Assembly (NCBI GenBank): GCA_003455595.1
Contig: DMQT01000035.1
Span: 5,929-14,034, forward strand
DNA: 8,106 bases
Source of the DNA: Betaproteobacteria bacterium
GTDB lineage: Bacteria > Pseudomonadota > Gammaproteobacteria > Burkholderiales > Sulfuriferulaceae
Reading direction: 5' to 3'
Part shown: in pieces, positions 6,181 to 8,106 of the stretch
Position numbering within the stretch: the first letter of the stretch is position 1
Layout of the letters: each line of letters opens with the position of its first letter
The notes under the pieces: model-generated
Seen by the model: the letters and a program-made list of their open reading frames with translations, nothing else
What the model was told of the DNA's origin: nothing
Database searches by the model: none
Made by a program: the position numbers and the translations under genes

Positions 6181-7872
6181 TCAGGTCAGCGGTGCCGCAT
6201 CGGTATTTGCCAACAATACGGCCATGGCGGCCTCGGGCAGCATGGGGCGGCCAGTATGGAATCCCTGGATGAATGTGCAGTTCCGCGCAGCGAGAAATTG
6301 TAACTGCTGTTCATCTTCAACGCCTTCGGCGACGGTGGTGAGGTTCAGATGATTAGCCAAGCTAATCACGACATCGCAGATAGCGGCGTCTTTGATCGAG
6401 TGGGGCAAATCCTTGACGAAGGCATGGTCTATTTTCAGCGTGTTAATGGGAAAACGCTTCAGATAGGCCAGGGAAGAATAGCCGGTACCAAAATCATCGA
6501 TTGCAATACGCACGTCACGCGCAGCGATCTTGGTCAGTAAGACCTCTGCATGTTCCGGATCAGACATCAGAATGCCTTCGGTGATTTCGAGCAGCAATTG
6601 GTTGCCTTGCAGGCCGGATAGCGCCAGAGCGTCATCCAGGCTGTTCAGGAACTGGTCGCTTCTGAACTGCCTGGGGCTGACGTTAACGGATACATGGAGA
6701 TGCCGCCCGGTGGCCTCTTCGAAGCGCTTGATTTGTACGCAGGCTGCCTTGAGCACCCATGCGCCCAGCAAATTGATCAGGCCATTATTTTCTGCCATCG
6801 GGATGAAATCAATCGGAGGCACCAATCCCAGCTCAGGGTGCATCCAGCGCATGAGTGCCTCGAAACCCATGATCCGGCGTGTACAGGCATCAACAACAGG
6901 CTGATAGTGCAGCAGGAATTCGCCATTTTTGACGGCTTCGAACATTGCCGCTTCGATTGAAATGTCGTGTACCGGCTTGGTGAAGGTTTGCGGGTCGTAA
7001 AGGACATAACGCGCCTTGCCGGTTTCTTTTGCGCGATATAGTGCGGTATCTGCATGCGCCAGCAGTTTGACCTCATTATCGCTATGATCCGGGAAGGTCG
7101 CAACGCCAATGGAGGTGCTCACGTACAGAGCATGACCTTGGATATCAAAGGGTTGCTGAATCGACGAGATCATGCGGCGCGCGACAATCTGAATTTCCGC
7201 TTCTGCCAACGTGCTGGGTAAAATGGCGATGAATTCGTCACCGCCTACGCGCGCCAGCGTATCGGTGTCGCGTAACGCGTTACGTAGTCGCGTGCCGGCC
7301 TCGCGCAATAGGATATCCCCAACCGGATGCCCAAGCGCATCGTTGATTTTCTTGAAGCCGTCGAGATCGAGGGCAAGCACGGCAAAACCTTTGCCGGTTC
7401 GTCTGGCTTGTGCCATCGCCATATTCAGGCGATCCGTAAGCAGCGAGCGGTTGGGCAGTCCCGTTAATACATCATGGGTAGCCAGATGGCGCAAAGCATC
7501 TTCGGTCGTCAGTCGCTGGGTGATATTCCTGCCAACGGCGAGCAGTTCCATATCACCTGTTTCGGTAATGCAGGGGGTTATTATAAAATCAAAACAGAGC
7601 GTGGTATCACGGGTTTTTATATGGACGTTTACCTGTTGCTGCTGGACTGACTGCAGGGCATGTTCCAAAGCCACACTGATCACCTGACCGTCCTCAGATC
7701 TAACCAGCTCGGCCAGTAACAGACCGGTCAGTGCGCAATCCAGTTGAATCAACTCGATTGTGCGCTTGCTGGTAGACAGGATTTTCCCTTTTGTATCCAG
7801 GTGGAAAACGGCGTCACCGGCGGCTTCCATCAGGTTTTCTAGCTGGATTTTCAGTCTGGTAGGGGAGGGCAT
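6181..7872 (-). CDS. PAS-GGDEF-EAL protein (predicted diguanylate cyclase and c-di-GMP phosphodiesterase)
   Basis: This cytoplasmic protein has 563 residues from the ATG at 7872. A PAS domain covers about 12-120 (LENLMEAAGDAVFHLDTKGKIL onward, ending ELLAVGRNITQR). The GGDEF domain (about 130-295) has HDVLTGLPNR, DLDGFKKIND and intact GGDEF at 210-214. An RxxD inhibitory I-site (RDTD, 201-204) lies exactly five residues before GGDEF, as in feedback-inhibited cyclases such as PleD. The EAL domain (about 305-555) keeps the catalytic set: EAL at 338-340, N in NVSPRQF, E in LEITEG, the DDFGTGYSSL loop, K in LKIDHAFV, AEGVE, and Q in QGFHTGRP. Both activities could therefore be present, although in such tandem proteins one is often dominant or regulatory. 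It has no membrane segment, so PAS must sense a cytoplasmic cue such as redox state, a cofactor or a small molecule. A TTG at 7908 would add 12 residues; neither start has a good ribosome site, and ATG is preferred. Confidence 0.94.
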   Translation of the reverse strand: MPSPTRLKIQLENLMEAAGDAVFHLDTKGKILSTSKRTIELIQLDCALTGLLLAELVRSEDGQVISVALEHALQSVQQQQVNVHIKTRDTTLCFDFIITPCITETGDMELLAVGRNITQRLTTEDALRHLATHDVLTGLPNRSLLTDRLNMAMAQARRTGKGFAVLALDLDGFKKINDALGHPVGDILLREAGTRLRNALRDTDTLARVGGDEFIAILPSTLAEAEIQIVARRMISSIQQPFDIQGHALYVSTSIGVATFPDHSDNEVKLLAHADTALYRAKETGKARYVLYDPQTFTKPVHDISIEAAMFEAVKNGEFLLHYQPVVDACTRRIMGFEALMRWMHPELGLVPPIDFIPMAENNGLINLLGAWVLKAACVQIKRFEEATGRHLHVSVNVSPRQFRSDQFLNSLDDALALSGLQGNQLLLEITEGILMSDPEHAEVLLTKIAARDVRIAIDDFGTGYSSLAYLKRFPINTLKIDHAFVKDLPHSIKDAAICDVVISLANHLNLTTVAEGVEDEQQLQFLAARNCTFIQGFHTGRPMLPEAAMAVLLANTDAAPLT

Positions 7873-7952
7873 ATCAGGTATTGTGGAAATGATGGGAGTC
7901 AGCCTCAAGTTTTAGATACAATTCAAACGCGCCACAGCTTGGTGCGCCCAGA

Positions 7953-7981
7953 AATAAATGTATGTCATATAGTAGTTTCAA
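7953..7981 (-). promoter_or_regulatory. Candidate sigma-70-type promoter for the GGDEF-EAL/HDOD operon
   Basis: On the minus strand TTGAAA (7981-7976) is separated by 17 nt from TTTATT (7958-7953). This matches the -35 consensus at 5 of 6 bases and the -10 at 4 of 6, about 80 nt upstream of the ATG at 7872. A second overlapping pair, TTGCCT with TATGAC at 17-nt spacing, lies slightly upstream. The region is locally AT-rich compared with the genes. This is pattern matching only; no activator site was recognised. Confidence 0.3.
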
Positions 7982-8106
7982 ACAGCAGGCAAGCCATGCC
8001 GTGTCGAAAAAAACCAGCTTAGAGCTGTTGTCCGCAAACTGCTACGATGTTCCAGTATTGTATCGGCAACATCCTGTCTGTGCTGATAATGTGAATGGTT
8101 GCCGAA
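7962..8106 (+). CDS. Possible partial divergent gene, unknown product, running off the right edge
   Basis: An ATG at 7962 opens a frame of 48 codons with no stop before the window ends (beginning MSYSSFKQQASHAVSKK and continuing through LELLSANCYDVPVLYRQHP). The composition looks protein-like: a basic, polar N-terminus without a signal peptide or membrane segment. I recognise no family. It would be divergent from the GGDEF-EAL gene, leaving an 89-nt shared promoter region. The ribosome site is poor (AGAAA about 9 nt upstream). Against it, an opposite-strand frame is also open from the right edge to a TGA at 7980-7978, so openness over this short stretch is weak evidence. Confidence 0.35.
   Translation, partial: MSYSSFKQQASHAVSKKTSLELLSANCYDVPVLYRQHPVCADNVNGCR

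Overview
This window reads as chromosomal DNA from a Gram-negative, moderately GC-rich proteobacterium. The clues are a lipobox secretion signal on a periplasmic binding protein, a Cache/HAMP/PAS hybrid histidine kinase with an HPt domain, and a dense set of cyclic-di-GMP genes (HD-GYP, GGDEF, EAL, HDOD). The style fits environmental Betaproteobacteria or Gammaproteobacteria, but no species-specific marker is present, so the lineage is an inference. I see no tRNA, rRNA, CRISPR array, transposase or insertion sequence.

All five confidently called genes lie on the minus strand, so transcription runs from high to low coordinates. They form two blocks. The first block (7872 down to 4665) holds a cytoplasmic PAS-GGDEF-EAL protein and, 7 nt after its stop, an HDOD-GAF protein, almost certainly one operon. 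After a 160-nt gap comes the second block (4504 down to the left edge): a PhnD-like periplasmic binding lipoprotein, a 909-residue hybrid histidine kinase whose start overlaps the lipoprotein stop by one base (TAATG), and, after a 114-nt spacer, a response regulator with an HD-GYP domain that is cut by the left edge.

The second block has every part of a phosphorelay. A periplasmic ligand sensor feeds a membrane kinase with its own Cache-like periplasmic domain. Phosphate would then pass His408 to Asp696 to His844 inside the kinase, and on to Asp55 of the HD-GYP regulator, which would degrade c-di-GMP. This resembles the RpfC/RpfG layout known from xanthomonads, but with a dedicated PhnD-family lipoprotein added at the sensory end. 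The first block supplies a protein with intact cyclase and phosphodiesterase motifs plus a probable signalling scaffold, so the window as a whole looks like a c-di-GMP control locus.

The right-hand 234 nt contain no confident gene. They hold a plausible promoter for the first block and a possible divergent reading frame that runs off the edge.
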